64,000 nucleotides of DNA from Chalciporus piperatus (lineage: Eukaryota; Basidiomycota; Agaricomycetes; Boletales; Boletaceae), in the NCBI GenBank assembly GCA_038093975.1, contig JBBPTG010000042.1, positions 114,181 to 178,180 on the forward strand, in the 5' to 3' direction. A program made the translations under genes and the position numbers. Each line of letters starts with the position of its first letter. Position 1 is the stretch's first letter. Shown here one piece after another: positions 12,316 through 22,015 of the stretch. The notes beneath the pieces were generated by a model. It had not been told where the DNA came from, did not search any database, and worked only from the letters and a program-made list of their open reading frames with translations.

Positions 12316-12650
12316 TCACCAGTTAAGTTTCTGATGTACCGCACCACGAAGAAGTGCACCTGACACTGGTGTTGCTAGGGGAGTGATAATGCTGGTAATA
12401 GTCTGGGGTGCTGCAAAGACATCTACATGATCCATTCAGATGGCTATAAATGGCTAACGGACCTGGTGTCTTTTTCCAGTTCACATCACGGAGGTCAACA
12501 GCATGTGCTTCGGCGTCGCGAGCTATCGCTGTGGGAGGGATGCATCAGACGAGGGGGCGACTCGGGACCGAAAAACCGACCTGCACCACTAACGGCAGAT
12601 GTCATCAATGCGAGCAGAGAGAGCAATACGGTGGGTGCGAAGATATGCAT
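12316..12650 (-). CDS. Small secreted peptide B (paralog of peptide A)
   Basis: Three exons (12650-12581, 12528-12463, 12410-12316), separated by two 52-nt introns, encode 76 residues. Exon 1 is a signal peptide (MHIFAPTVLLSLLALMTSAVSG). Exon 2 is a charged propeptide-like segment (ARDAEAHAVDLRDVNWKK). Exon 3 carries ITPLATPVSGALLRGAVHQ and stops soon after at LNW. Reading through the second putative intron gives another open frame, so splicing needs RNA evidence. I prefer the spliced form because it creates the TPVSGALL-VHQ block shared with peptide A. The modular layout (signal, propeptide, conserved C-terminal segment) resembles a precursor peptide. Function is unknown. The neighbours are peptide A, a short membrane protein and the UstYa-like gene. 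Confidence 0.65.
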
Positions 12651-12706
12651 GTTTGAACAAAGTGTCTTTCAAACAGGGGCGTGCCGATGGAACTTTGGTC
12701 GTCCAG

Positions 12707-12714
12707 ATTAAATA
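12707..12714 (-). promoter_or_regulatory. Possible TATA-like element of peptide B
   Basis: TATTTAAT on the minus strand lies 57 bp upstream of the peptide B start codon, a normal distance for a fungal TATA element. It is supported only by sequence and spacing. Confidence 0.3.
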
Positions 12715-13099
12715 GCTTGCAGAGTCCCCGTGTATATGTATACGTGTGGCTGCCAGTGCTTCCATTGGAACCACTCCGTTACGGCCCTGGCGGCGATGAG
12801 GGCGATACTATCTCATCATCTCGGTAGGTTGATATCGATCTTTTGCTTCTAAAAGAGGCCTTCTTCAATGGGCGTCCACTCTTCACCGCCAGAAGCACCG
12901 ATGCTGCGAGGCATCGACCGCAGACCACACAGGTTTCGATCTCAACAGCCAACTTATCGGGACACGCTAGCCAGTTCTAGCGACAAGATTTTCATCGACA
13001 TGGAACCAATCACATGACCCGTCCAAAGTAACGGAACGACCTCAAGGCGCGATTTGATCGAATGCTATAGTGTACAAAATCCTGCATCTACGGAAGCGA

Positions 13100-13399
13100 T
13101 CAGAGTCCGTCATATGGGTCTGGGCGAGGAAGGTCCCGGTTGTCAGCGAAATTAAGATGATTCTTTAACACTCGAGAAGCCAGCTGAAGGTTTCGTGCGC
13201 TAACGAATATGCAGCCGGCGTTGATTAGAAATAGCACGACTAGTGCTAAGATAATCCAACGCGGGGATATCAAACCGAGACGAGGAATCTCTGTTGAGAT
13301 TTCCTGTGTGTGGTCGCCAGGATGGGAGAGAAGGGCCTCCTTTTCAACCTCATCATCAGTCCCCTGGCTATTTACAGCGGTGTAATCGTTTATGTTCAT
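13100..13399 (-). CDS. Short single-pass membrane protein with PRPDPYDGL tail
   Basis: A single exon of 99 residues. The first about 50 residues are hydrophilic and acidic (DDEVEKEALL). One strong transmembrane helix follows (WIILALVVLFLINAGCIFV). The rest is a short outer segment ending NRDLPRPDPYDGL at the stop codon. The layout is that of a type II membrane protein. It resembles the N-terminal anchor and stalk of UstYa-type proteins without the catalytic domain. From memory, short agaricomycete proteins with a similar LPRPD-type tail exist, but I could not check this. It lies 0.7 kb from, and divergent to, the UstYa-like gene, so a shared promoter region and a helper or partner role are reasonable inferences. 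No enzyme motif is present. Confidence 0.65.
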   Translation of the reverse strand: MNINDYTAVNSQGTDDEVEKEALLSHPGDHTQEISTEIPRLGLISPRWIILALVVLFLINAGCIFVSARNLQLASRVLKNHLNFADNRDLPRPDPYDGL

Positions 13400-14108
13400 C
13401 TGGTCGCGAGGAATTCAATGAGTACGCCCGGCCTTCCTGTGCGATGAGCCAGGGCTGACTTACCTGTGACTTTGTGCTCAGCTAGACTGAGGGACGTGGG
13501 CGTGTACAAGTATAGAGGGTCATGATTGCAGGGAACAGCTTATAAGTAATTCCTCGGCGATGAGTTTGTGAGGCGATCGGGATCAAGATGAACTGGGGCT
13601 GTGACATAGTATGACTTTTTGTGGCGCAGGGGGTTGTGCGGATGATGTCGAGTTGCTGTGTTATTCCGAGTCACCTCGAGCAGTGTCGTTGATGCATGAT
13701 GCCCAGAGCGCGCCGTTGACTGTCCTGACCGCCAGATACATGACAGGTGCTAAACTGGGTTGTCCCCGAGTACAACCCACGTTCGCAGCGGAGAACTTTG
13801 TTTTGGCAAGTAGTATCATGGTATTACTGCGTGACTTCTTTGTCCACTGATAGTCTTATTCAAGTAAGTTATTCGAACCACAGATTTCATTATACAACCT
13901 GGACCTTGAGTTTGCGGCGTGGAGTTAGAAAACTCCTTGCATCTATGGGAAGGGTCTAGCTGATTTAGGGTCCCTACCATCATTCCGGCCTAACTATACA
14001 TGCCTGTGCTTTCACCGGCATAGTGGCATCGCCCAGCACTGTTGGCTCGGTGTCTCAAAACTTCATGTATATGTAGAACGCATGGTGAGCTTCAAGTTCT
14101 TTTAAGTC
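13400..14108. other. Divergent intergenic region
   Basis: 709 bp between the short membrane protein and the UstYa-like gene, which are transcribed away from each other. No supported coding sequence is seen. It likely contains both promoters, and co-regulation of the two genes is possible. Confidence 0.5.
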
Positions 14109-14804
14109 ATGACCCCCACTACCTGTTCCGCACGACATCGTTCTCGCTATTCTGCACTCTCCAGTGTGCTTCGCGGGCCATCGAGCACCTCAATCGCTTG
14201 CCTCGGCGTGCTCGCTTTCGTGACGATACTGAATGTAGCATTCACGATCTATACCGTTAACACGGTCAAAGATCTCCTCCCCGATAACCGCGAATGGTGT
14301 AAGTTCCTAGTCTTTTCGACGCACCCTCCGAACTGAAGTTTCGTGACCCCCCTCCCAGCATACATAGGAGATGATTTCCCCTCAGAACTGCCCATCGAGA
14401 TACCGCTCGCTGGCTTGAGCGTCGAAACGGGCGAGGATCACTTTTCCTTGTACGATGACGACGAATGGGGAACGCTGTTCCCTTCTGATGGTTTCATTCG
14501 TCTCGGTCCAGACGACCGCACATTCCACGTTACGCTTTTCCATCAGCTCCACTGCCTGGACGTCATTCGCGTCGGCTACTTGACGAATCGAACGCACGCG
14601 TTCGAACATATACAACACTGCTTGCGTTACCTCAGACAAATCCTTGTCTGTCATGCTGATACGACGTTGGAAGTTGATATTCCACAGTGGGTAGATGGCA
14701 GTTGGACACACTCGGCGAATGGCGTTGGGTCAATTCATAGATGCAAGGACTGGACTGTGCTACGCCGGTGGGTAGCTGAACACCCCAGTTTACCAATCGA
14801 ATAA
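14109..14804 (+). CDS. UstYa-like (DUF3328) oxidase-type protein
   Basis: Two exons (14109-14298, 14359-14804), joined through a TGTAAGT...CCCAG junction, give 211 residues. The N-terminus is short and basic, then comes a membrane helix (SIACLGVLAFVTILNVAFTIY). The spliced segment EWSYIGDDFPSELP matches the conserved entry to the family. Two HxxHC motifs follow, HQLHCLDVIR and HIQHCLRYLR, then the VCHADTTLE block and a final WxxxHP-like segment. In ascomycetes, UstYa-family proteins with paired HxxHC motifs carry out oxidative cyclisation or halogenation of ribosomal peptides (ustiloxin, phomopsin, asperipin) and some non-peptide reactions. All signature residues are intact, so activity is plausible. 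Nearby genes include two secreted peptides and two P450s. The substrate is unknown. Confidence 0.85.
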
Positions 14805-15089
14805 GCGAGCGCGTGTACCGTTACTATAAGCACTTGCATAGTCACCCTAATTTTCACACTGGCTACATATACACGATATTGACTATCCGGCGTGATAGAC
14901 CGAACGTGCTGTGGGTGAGTTATATTCCGAGATTCTGATTCCGAGCCACGCAGGATATAGATCGAGCACAAATCTCTGAAGCGTTTTGGTCCGTCAACGT
15001 AACGGCAAGACTCGGGGAAGGGATTTATTTAAAGGCACTGGAAGATATACCATGTCAGTTCAGCATCGTCAGACCTGTGGAATGTGGTC

Positions 15090-16222
15090 TCACTCTTTGC
15101 CCTCGATGTCCGTGTCCGTCACAAGTCCGTCGGTGAAGCGAGTAGCCGAGGCATCGTTCTCATCCCCAGTTCTCGCGATCCACTTGATGCGAGTGGACAT
15201 CATGGTGTCAAAAGTTTGTTCGGAAGAAATTCCGAGACCCACTCGGATTATGATCAGAGTGGGTACGATACCCTGGGAGAAAGAAACGTTAGGTCACAAC
15301 ACGACTGAAAGAAGAATTGGACATTTACGTATATCTGGACACACATAACCGCAAGAACTGCCTCGGCAGGGTGTGGGATGGCACATAGCACCACGAACAC
15401 GAGTTGGAACAAAAGGTAGAGGAAACCACTCTCAATGATAAGCATCATTGCACGATGTGCACCTTGTCCGATGTGTAAAGTGGACTGTTCGATGGAACGA
15501 GATGAGTCCCAGATCCGGTACGCAATGAGACATGTGACGAGGACGTTTGTGCAAAGAGGAAGAGAGTATGCAGCGAGAGCGAGGGGTACCAAAGATGCAG
15601 GGGGAACCGGTGAATGTGGTGCTATGACAAGCAAAATATCAACGGCAGCGACCATACAAGCTGATCATTGGGCATCAGACGATTTCTTGTTATATCCAAG
15701 CGAGTATACTTACCGAAGCCACCGAGCGCAGCAAGGAAAGGAAGGGCGACGACATAGTAGTTTTTACCCCATAACATCCAGCAACGATAGATGAGGACAA
15801 GGTCACCGAGGAGATCCGTGAATGAGATCAACAAGTCCGCTCCGACGAGCGCATTGGTTTCGTTGGCGAAGTTGGGGACCCCGGTATTTCCCTGTTGACC
15901 ATGGGGTTAGCTGTTGTGTCGCAGGGTCTGGGTTGGACTTACAAGAGTGTTGTAATAATGATTGAACTCGAGAGCAAAGTGTGCGGTACAACACAAGAAG
16001 ATCAGGCAGTTGAGGTAGATGACGGGGTTGTGCGAATTTTCCCGCAACCACCTCTGGTTGAGGATGATCAGAGAGACGAAGAAAAGAACGAAATTTGCGC
16101 CTGCAGTCGAATAATGTTAGGTTAGTAGGGTTATTGGCCACGATGGGAAGCGAACACTTGCCCCAGAGCGCTGCTTCACAACCAAAGCCTATCAGAGCAG
16201 CCAGGTCATTGGAAAGAGGCAT
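15090..16222 (-). CDS. Multi-pass (probably seven-helix) membrane protein, unknown function
   Basis: About six exons span 16222 to the stop at 15090. Hydrophobic helices follow one another: near the start (AALIGFGCEAALWG), FVLFFVSLIIL, VIYLNCLIFLCC, a loop with an N-glycosylation-type NET, then helices around VVALPFLAAL, VPLALAAYSLPLCTNVLV and FLYLLFQLVFVVLCAI, and a last one containing VPTLIIIRVGLG. A polar cytosolic tail of about 45 residues closes the protein. The layout matches a large agaricomycete family of seven-helix proteins with no known role. It is not a recognisable Ste3-type pheromone receptor or rhodopsin (no retinal-lysine context seen). It sits between the UstYa-like gene and the second P450 and could be transport- or sensing-related, but this is speculation. 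Confidence 0.75.
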
Positions 16223-16783
16223 AGCGTTGGGCTGGGTGATACCAGCCAGAGAGAACTGGTTTTGTTGGGTGGGTTGCGGGGGAAATGGGGCGGCGAAACA
16301 GGTTCATAGTTACTAGGACGCCGGTGTTGGGGTGGACACCCACAGTTGCATGGTGCATCCATGTGCATCCATTGCGCCTCATTGTGCATGTCTGGAAATG
16401 AACGCACTCAAGGCGGCGAAGAATTGGCCACGAATCCAATTCCCCGAATCCTTGAATCTGATCAGGAAAGCTTCGCTGTTTCAGGAATCAGCAACCCGAC
16501 TTGTCCCCGATGTGACACGTCAACACGTCAACGGAGAATTCCACTCAGCGGCGCAGCTTCGATGGACGGAACCTGTTCTGCAGTACGAAACCCGCTCTGG
16601 TAAGGTAGGCTTATGGAACTTGTATGAAACAGTTCGTGTGCTTCCAAGTCCGCCCTCCACCCACTGATCCTGGCTGTGTAGTGCCTGAAGCTATGCGGCG
16701 AGCACAAGGACAGAGACAAAGTTCCATTCATATCCTCTCGAACTTGTCTGGGTCGCTCCGGTCATTTTCTGTGTCTGTTCGCA
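16223..16783. other. Divergent intergenic region
   Basis: 560 bp between the membrane-protein gene (minus) and the second P450 (plus). Overlapping short frames are present, and none is supported. A small GTGCATCCAT repetition occurs near 16350-16370. It probably holds both promoters. Confidence 0.5.
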
Positions 16784-19244
16784 ATGTCGCGAATCCGTGT
16801 CGTTGGCTCAGGCATCTTGGCCTTCATCCTCTGGAGGGTGATAAAGCGTTTCATTGCGGCAAAATCTCCCCTCGCGCTCATCCGTGGACCAAAGAAGGAG
16901 CATTGGTTGACAGGTACATCAGCATCCACTCGTCGCCCACCTTACATTTAGGTAACTCGCTCTCAGGCAATTACCACAAGCTATTCCAGGATGCGTTGCA
17001 GTACAACCTGAAACTGGTCGAGAAATACGGAGGGGTTGTCAAAGTCAACGCATTGCTTGGGGTAAAACTCGTTAAGACACGAGTGTGCAAGACCACTGAC
17101 GTGTCCACACGCAGAATGAGCAGCTCTACATCTCTGACCCGCTTGCTCTCTACCATATCCTAGTCAAAGAGCAGCATATCTACACTGAAACAGACATGTT
17201 TATCATGTACGTATATCCCTTTACTCACTGCCTTTCTTAACCCGCGTCATAGGGGCAACCGCCTGATATTTGGTGAAGGTCTTATCTCAACTCTCGGTAT
17301 GTGGTCTTTTTCCACAAATTCGGTTCTTCGACGTCCACTCGGAAGGTGAACAGCATAGGAAGCAGCGCAAGATGCTTAACCCGGTCTTCTCACTGGCCAA
17401 TATGCGTGATTTGCTACCCATCATCCAGCCCATTGCAGATAAACTCTGTGATATACTCCAATCACAGCTGCCAGTCGATAACTGTACGTCCTTGCTTACC
17501 GTCCCGTGTCTACTACTCACTCATAACAGCCATGAAGGAGGATAATATACTCCCTTGGCTGTCCCGTGGTGCTCTCGAATATATCTGCCAGGCGGCGCTC
17601 GGACATTCGTTTAATGCGTTAGACTTGGACAAAGAAAACGAGTATCTGGAAGCTATCCGACTGCTGGCGTACGGGTAATCCTTTTGATGGGTCGTGCGGG
17701 CTTACGATTGTCTCCCAAACAGTCCGTCGACTCTCCGACTACTCATGATTAGGCCGTTGATACCATTCGTCGTACGAAACTTTTCGTTATATTGGCGAAA
17801 CAAGATGGTCGACTGGGCCCCGTTCGACGCCCTCAAGGACCTTCGGCGCGTGGTTGAAATCATGGACGTAACGAGCAAGCGAATTTTCGCAGAGAAGAAG
17901 GCAATCATAGAAGGTCGTGCTGAACCAGAAGGCCCTGGAAGTCTCAAGTCTCGCATGAAGGGTAAGGATATCATGAGTATCATGCGTGAGTACTTTTCCT
18001 CCTTTAAAATCCTTCTACACACTTCACGCCAACGTGCTAATGAGGATGTTGTAGTAAGGGCAAATATGTCGTCTTCTGAGACCGACAAGCTCACCGATGA
18101 GGAGCTACTGGGCCAGATGAAGTAGGTTCTCACAAATGCGCATATACATTTCCCAGGCGTTCAATCCTCTCATAGCACAGTGATATTTGCAGGGTTTGAA
18201 ACCACGACGACTGCTATCTGTCGTATCTTGTGGATCTTGGCAAGCAAGCCAGATGTCCAAGCCCGCCTGCGTAGCGAAGTGCGGAACGCGAAGCAAAAGC
18301 ACGCTGAATCGCAGGGCATCACAGATCCATGGGAGAGGGTGGGATTACCTTATGACGTTCTCATGGGTCTTCCTTACCTCGACGCTATCATTCGAGAGAC
18401 CCTGAGGATGTATCCACCGACCTCATTGTTAAGCCGAACGTAAGGTGGCCGAACTTTATCTACCTGAAGCTGAAGCCTTTCATCTGTAGTGTCCGTGAAG
18501 ATACCGTGCTTCCTTTGCATCGACCAATTACGTCTGTTCCTGGAAAGATCCTCTCGGCAGTTCCTATCCCAAAAGGCACCACTCTGATCATGTCCCTCCT
18601 TGCGGCGAATCGCAACAAGGAACTCTGGGGAGAAGATGCATCGGAATGGCGGCCTGAGCGATGGCTTAACGTCACAGGCGACCGCATTCCTTTGAGCAAA
18701 GATCTCGACGCTGGGATGGAGGATGGCGAGAGTAGCAATTCCTCCGCACCGGTGGGCAAAACTCCAGGGGTGAAAGCTGGAATGAAATACCCTGGAGTTT
18801 ATGCGTCAATGTTGGTGTATTCGGCCATTGTTTCACGACATCACGATCTGATAATAATCTTCAGGATGACCTTCCTCGGGGGTGGCAGAGCATGCATGTA
18901 CGTATATCTTTCCCCACACTTGTTTTCCGCTGCTGAAATGAGTGACATCGGTCCTACAGCGGCTTCAAATTCGCGGAAATGGAGATCAGTAAGCCTCCTC
19001 GCAGCTTAATTCACTCATTGCGCCTAACCGAGACATGACCGTGTTAGAACAAGTCGTAACAACACTGATCTCGCGCATTCACTTCTCTCTGCCCAGCATC
19101 CCAGATGAAAATGGGAACATCAAAGAGATCTACTGGAAATACAATGGCCTCCAGGTCCCCGTAGTTCGGCCACCCGCTGGCGATGACGCGGCAGCTCAGG
19201 TTCCGCTCGACTTGAGGCTGGTTCAGCCCAGAGACTTCCTGTAG
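16784..19244 (+). CDS. Cytochrome P450 monooxygenase (second of two)
   Basis: A many-exon gene starting at 16784 with an N-terminal anchor (VVGSGILAFILWRVIKRF). Recognisable parts in order: GPKKEHWLTG, EQHRKQRKMLNPVFS of the C-helix, the I-helix AGFETTTTA near 18190, the K-helix ETLRMYPP (ExxR) near 18395, the ERW segment near 18655, and the heme loop FLGGGRAC-IG split by an intron at about 18898 with the cysteine ligand just before it. The C-terminus is a Pro-rich extension. All P450 landmarks are present, so it should be active. It differs strongly from the 7871-10352 enzyme, so the pair is not a recent tandem duplicate. The PPTSLLSRT and RPITSVPGK segments are typical of expanded agaricomycete P450s. 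The substrate is unknown. Confidence 0.9.
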
Positions 19245-19579
19245 TGATCACATTTCGTATATCAACGTTGGCTGTGCGTCTGAATATTTATTGCTCTCGT
19301 TTCAGATACAGAAAATTGCAATTCAACAGTTTTGCACCGTCCGTCTATGCGAGGATTGGGAATGCGACTCACACGGTCCCAATTAGGGTTGGGAACTCGC
19401 CCGGGGATGCTCCGCGTAGGGCGGCGATCAGTCACCATGACCCCCATCGCAGTTGCTCACTCTCCTCGGGCTCATCTCATTTCCCACTTAGTAAGCTCGA
19501 CATGAGCCTTCATGCGCTTTGGACCTGGATGGTTGATGTACCGTCGGGCATGAGGTGCGATGAACTTATGAGTGTGCTG

Positions 19580-19634
19580 CAAGTCATAACCGATTTAGAT
19601 TTCAAAGTTTAAAATCTAAATCGGCCATGACTTG
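19580..19634. repeat. Near-perfect 55-nt palindrome (hairpin)
   Basis: The left arm, beginning CAAGTCATAACCGATTTAG at 19580, is repeated almost exactly in reverse complement up to 19634, with about 3 mismatches over 27 positions and practically no loop. The centre lies in TTTCAAAGTTTAAA. It could form a cruciform, mark the fold-back of a small duplication, or be a miniature element. Confidence 0.8.
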
Positions 19635-19887
19635 CTTGAACTTGAAGACGGTAAGTCACTACCAGGACGCCGATGCCCCGATCCTGCCGGAAGTACTAAA
19701 GCTGTTGAACTGGCTAAAGTCAAGACACCGGGTGGTGAGCGCCAGTTGGCTTGCGTCTCATGAAGCGGCTGCGATCGCTCGGAGGTATCTACATACCGGT
19801 GCAATACCGGTGAGTCCTAGTCAGCGACGGCATTTTGCATTGCCTCTGCTGACATGACGCGAAACGTACAGCTGCGCACGGGCTGCA

Positions 19888-19893
19888 TATAAA
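19888..19893 (+). promoter_or_regulatory. TATA box of the NTF2-like gene
   Basis: TATAAA lies 61 bp upstream of the start codon at 19954 and is followed by a CA-rich leader. The spacing is typical of a strongly expressed fungal gene. Confidence 0.6.
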
Positions 19894-19953
19894 GGGTCGG
19901 ACTGAAGGGGGTCGGTCCCTCATCTGACAACACCGTATTCACTGACCGCATCC

Positions 19954-20867
19954 ATGTCTACCAACATCGTTCTCCCGACTCTTTCTGCCTGGGCAGCATC
20001 CCACTTGGGAAGTATTCTTGAATCAAAGACTCAAGTTGACTTTGACGCCGCCTTCGATGCTACCTTTGCCCGTGTCTGCAACATCACTGTCAACGGCAAG
20101 CACCTCGCCCTTGAGCAATACAAGACCCTGCTCCTCGAGCAGAGCGGTGCAGCGCCGTTGGAGAGCAGTGCCACTGTGAACATTGAGGGACAAACCGAGG
20201 TCGAGGGTAGCGAGGGACAACTCGTACGTACCCTTCCTTCCAACTGCTACGCCATTCCCTCGTTGAATGACGTCGTCCATATCCAACAGTCGGGACTCGT
20301 TGGACTCTTTTATACTACGCTCTCGGACTCCAAATACCTCGTCCTCGGTGCACCCGCAGAAAGCAGAGCCACCTCTTCTATCAATCTCATGTAGGCTTCC
20401 TTCCCCTGTTTCTGTCCTTTCAGAACGCGCGGACTTAACGACCTTCCAGTATTGAACCCACGGAGAGAAATCCCCAACAGGATTCTAAGCTCCCTATCCA
20501 TGGTTACTTTGACCCCAGACGTGTCGTCACGGTGAACCAAGTGGTCGCCGAGAACACTTACCATGTTACCATTCCCGCTGCCTCGGTTCCCAAAGTGACG
20601 ACGACCGCCAAGGCTGAGCTCGGCCCGGGTCCACTAAAGCTTCCTCCAAACTTTGGGCCGTTTGGTGGACATTATGGTCCAGGTCCTGTGAGGCTCCCCC
20701 AACAGGGGCCGTTTGGCGGACACTTTGGGCTCGGGCCCGTGCATCTCCCTGCAACTGAAACCGGAGCCAAACCAGAGATGTTACCTGGAGATGGTGAATT
20801 TGGTGTCGGACCAGTTGTCATTCCTGGGGAGACACTTGGAGAGGACACCCATGCGCACAATGTATGA
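19954..20867 (+). CDS. NTF2/SnoaL-like domain protein with Gly/Pro-rich repeat tail
   Basis: Three exons (19954-20223, 20290-20390, 20450-20867) encode 262 residues. There is no signal peptide. Residues about 1-150 look like an NTF2/SnoaL-type cone: an N-terminal helix (SAWAASHLGSILES), an FDATFARV helix, then alternating strands ending in a YLVLG / SSINLIIE pair. I infer this fold from pattern, not from a search. The last about 80 residues contain imperfect repeats: GPGPLKLP, GPFGGHYGPGPVRLP, GPFGGHFGLGPVHLP and a degenerate VGPVVIPGE. Such domains can be enzymes (cyclases, dehydratases) or only binding modules, and no catalytic residue can be assigned. A TATA box and compact introns suggest high expression. 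It closes the accessory block on the right. Confidence 0.75.
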
Positions 20868-22015
20868 TACGGACACTTTCTTTGTTTTCAAATCTCTGGC
20901 TGCGATGATATTGTGATTTCATGTGTTCTACTGTTGTACAATCACTATCGGATGGACAATCGAAACGAATTAAAACAGGAATCCACTTGTAATACATTGT
21001 TGGCGAGCTCGACGACGGGGTCTCAAGAAAAAGATATCATTTGCTGACATGAGCAATGTTTCAGGGGTGCCAGTGATAGACGAGACCAATAGCTGAATTT
21101 CCAACCGAGTCCCTGTGGCTTCAAGCTTCAAGCCTAACGCCCAGCCCGGTCAATTGCACCACAAGTGGCCAAGGATGATCTGAACTTACGTCTGCTTGGC
21201 CTGTTCCAGACTGGCTCTCTCGTATGGTGGCCTTCTCGTGGACGCGTCTGGTAACCACCCGACCGTTTGGATCGATGTCCCTCTCGTCCAACCCGAGATC
21301 GTCGTTTCCAACTACACCTTCAAACTCTCCCACTCCTACGCCTGCGCTTCCCAGAGGGCCGTCAATTTCCTCGCGGGCGTAGCTTGCCCGGGTGGATTCG
21401 ATCTCTGCATTGTCGCGTTTGGCATTGGCGCATTTGACTGTTTTCTCTTCCATTTGGCTGATCGTCATTCCCTCTCTGTCTGCCTGTAAGGTATGAGGAA
21501 TGAACACGCTGGAATAGAGTGGTAGAAATACTTTGACAGAGGCTTCTGAGGAAGTGGCTAGGTCCTCATTCCAGCCAGGGGCATTGTCGATGAGGGTGGA
21601 TGAACCGTGCTGGTTGTGGGGCGTCTTTCGCCGACTCAGTCTGTCGAGCTGTTACGAAGATAAGTTGGCAAATACTAGTGCACATGTGGACGAGGAAATG
21701 AACCTCTTCTCTGTTGGCATGGGCCGCGCTGGATTGAACAGGGGGTGAGTTTGCAAGACGATGAGGAAGGTTCCCGCTCACGTTGAGTGGAATTGGTGTG
21801 GTATCGCGGGGAGCCTCGAAGTGCGAAAAGTATGGTTTAGTTTGAATCTTGCAGCTCTCACTGGCAACATGGCGGTCGAGCGAAAGAATCACCGAAAAAT
21901 GAGTCTACCAATGCACCCCTGACGTCATTTATGTCTGCTGACCAATTGCCATATCAGGAAATGCCGTATTCGTACAAACTTTGTCTCTCGTACTATGCCC
22001 ACTTCGAATTCTGGT
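20868..22015. other. Intergenic, possibly containing an unrecognised gene
   Basis: The interval 21121-21470 is open on the minus strand (a charged frame starting MTISQMEEKTVKCANAK) and also open on the plus strand, so neither can be preferred. A further minus frame at 21566-21892 shows no domain. No homology-bearing motif is seen on either strand. Confidence 0.35.

Larger units (their letters stand above)
19245..19953. other. Intergenic, with hairpin and promoter of the next gene
   Basis: No supported gene. The interval contains a near-perfect palindrome (19580-19634) and a TATA box (19888-19893) for the gene starting at 19954. Confidence 0.6.
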
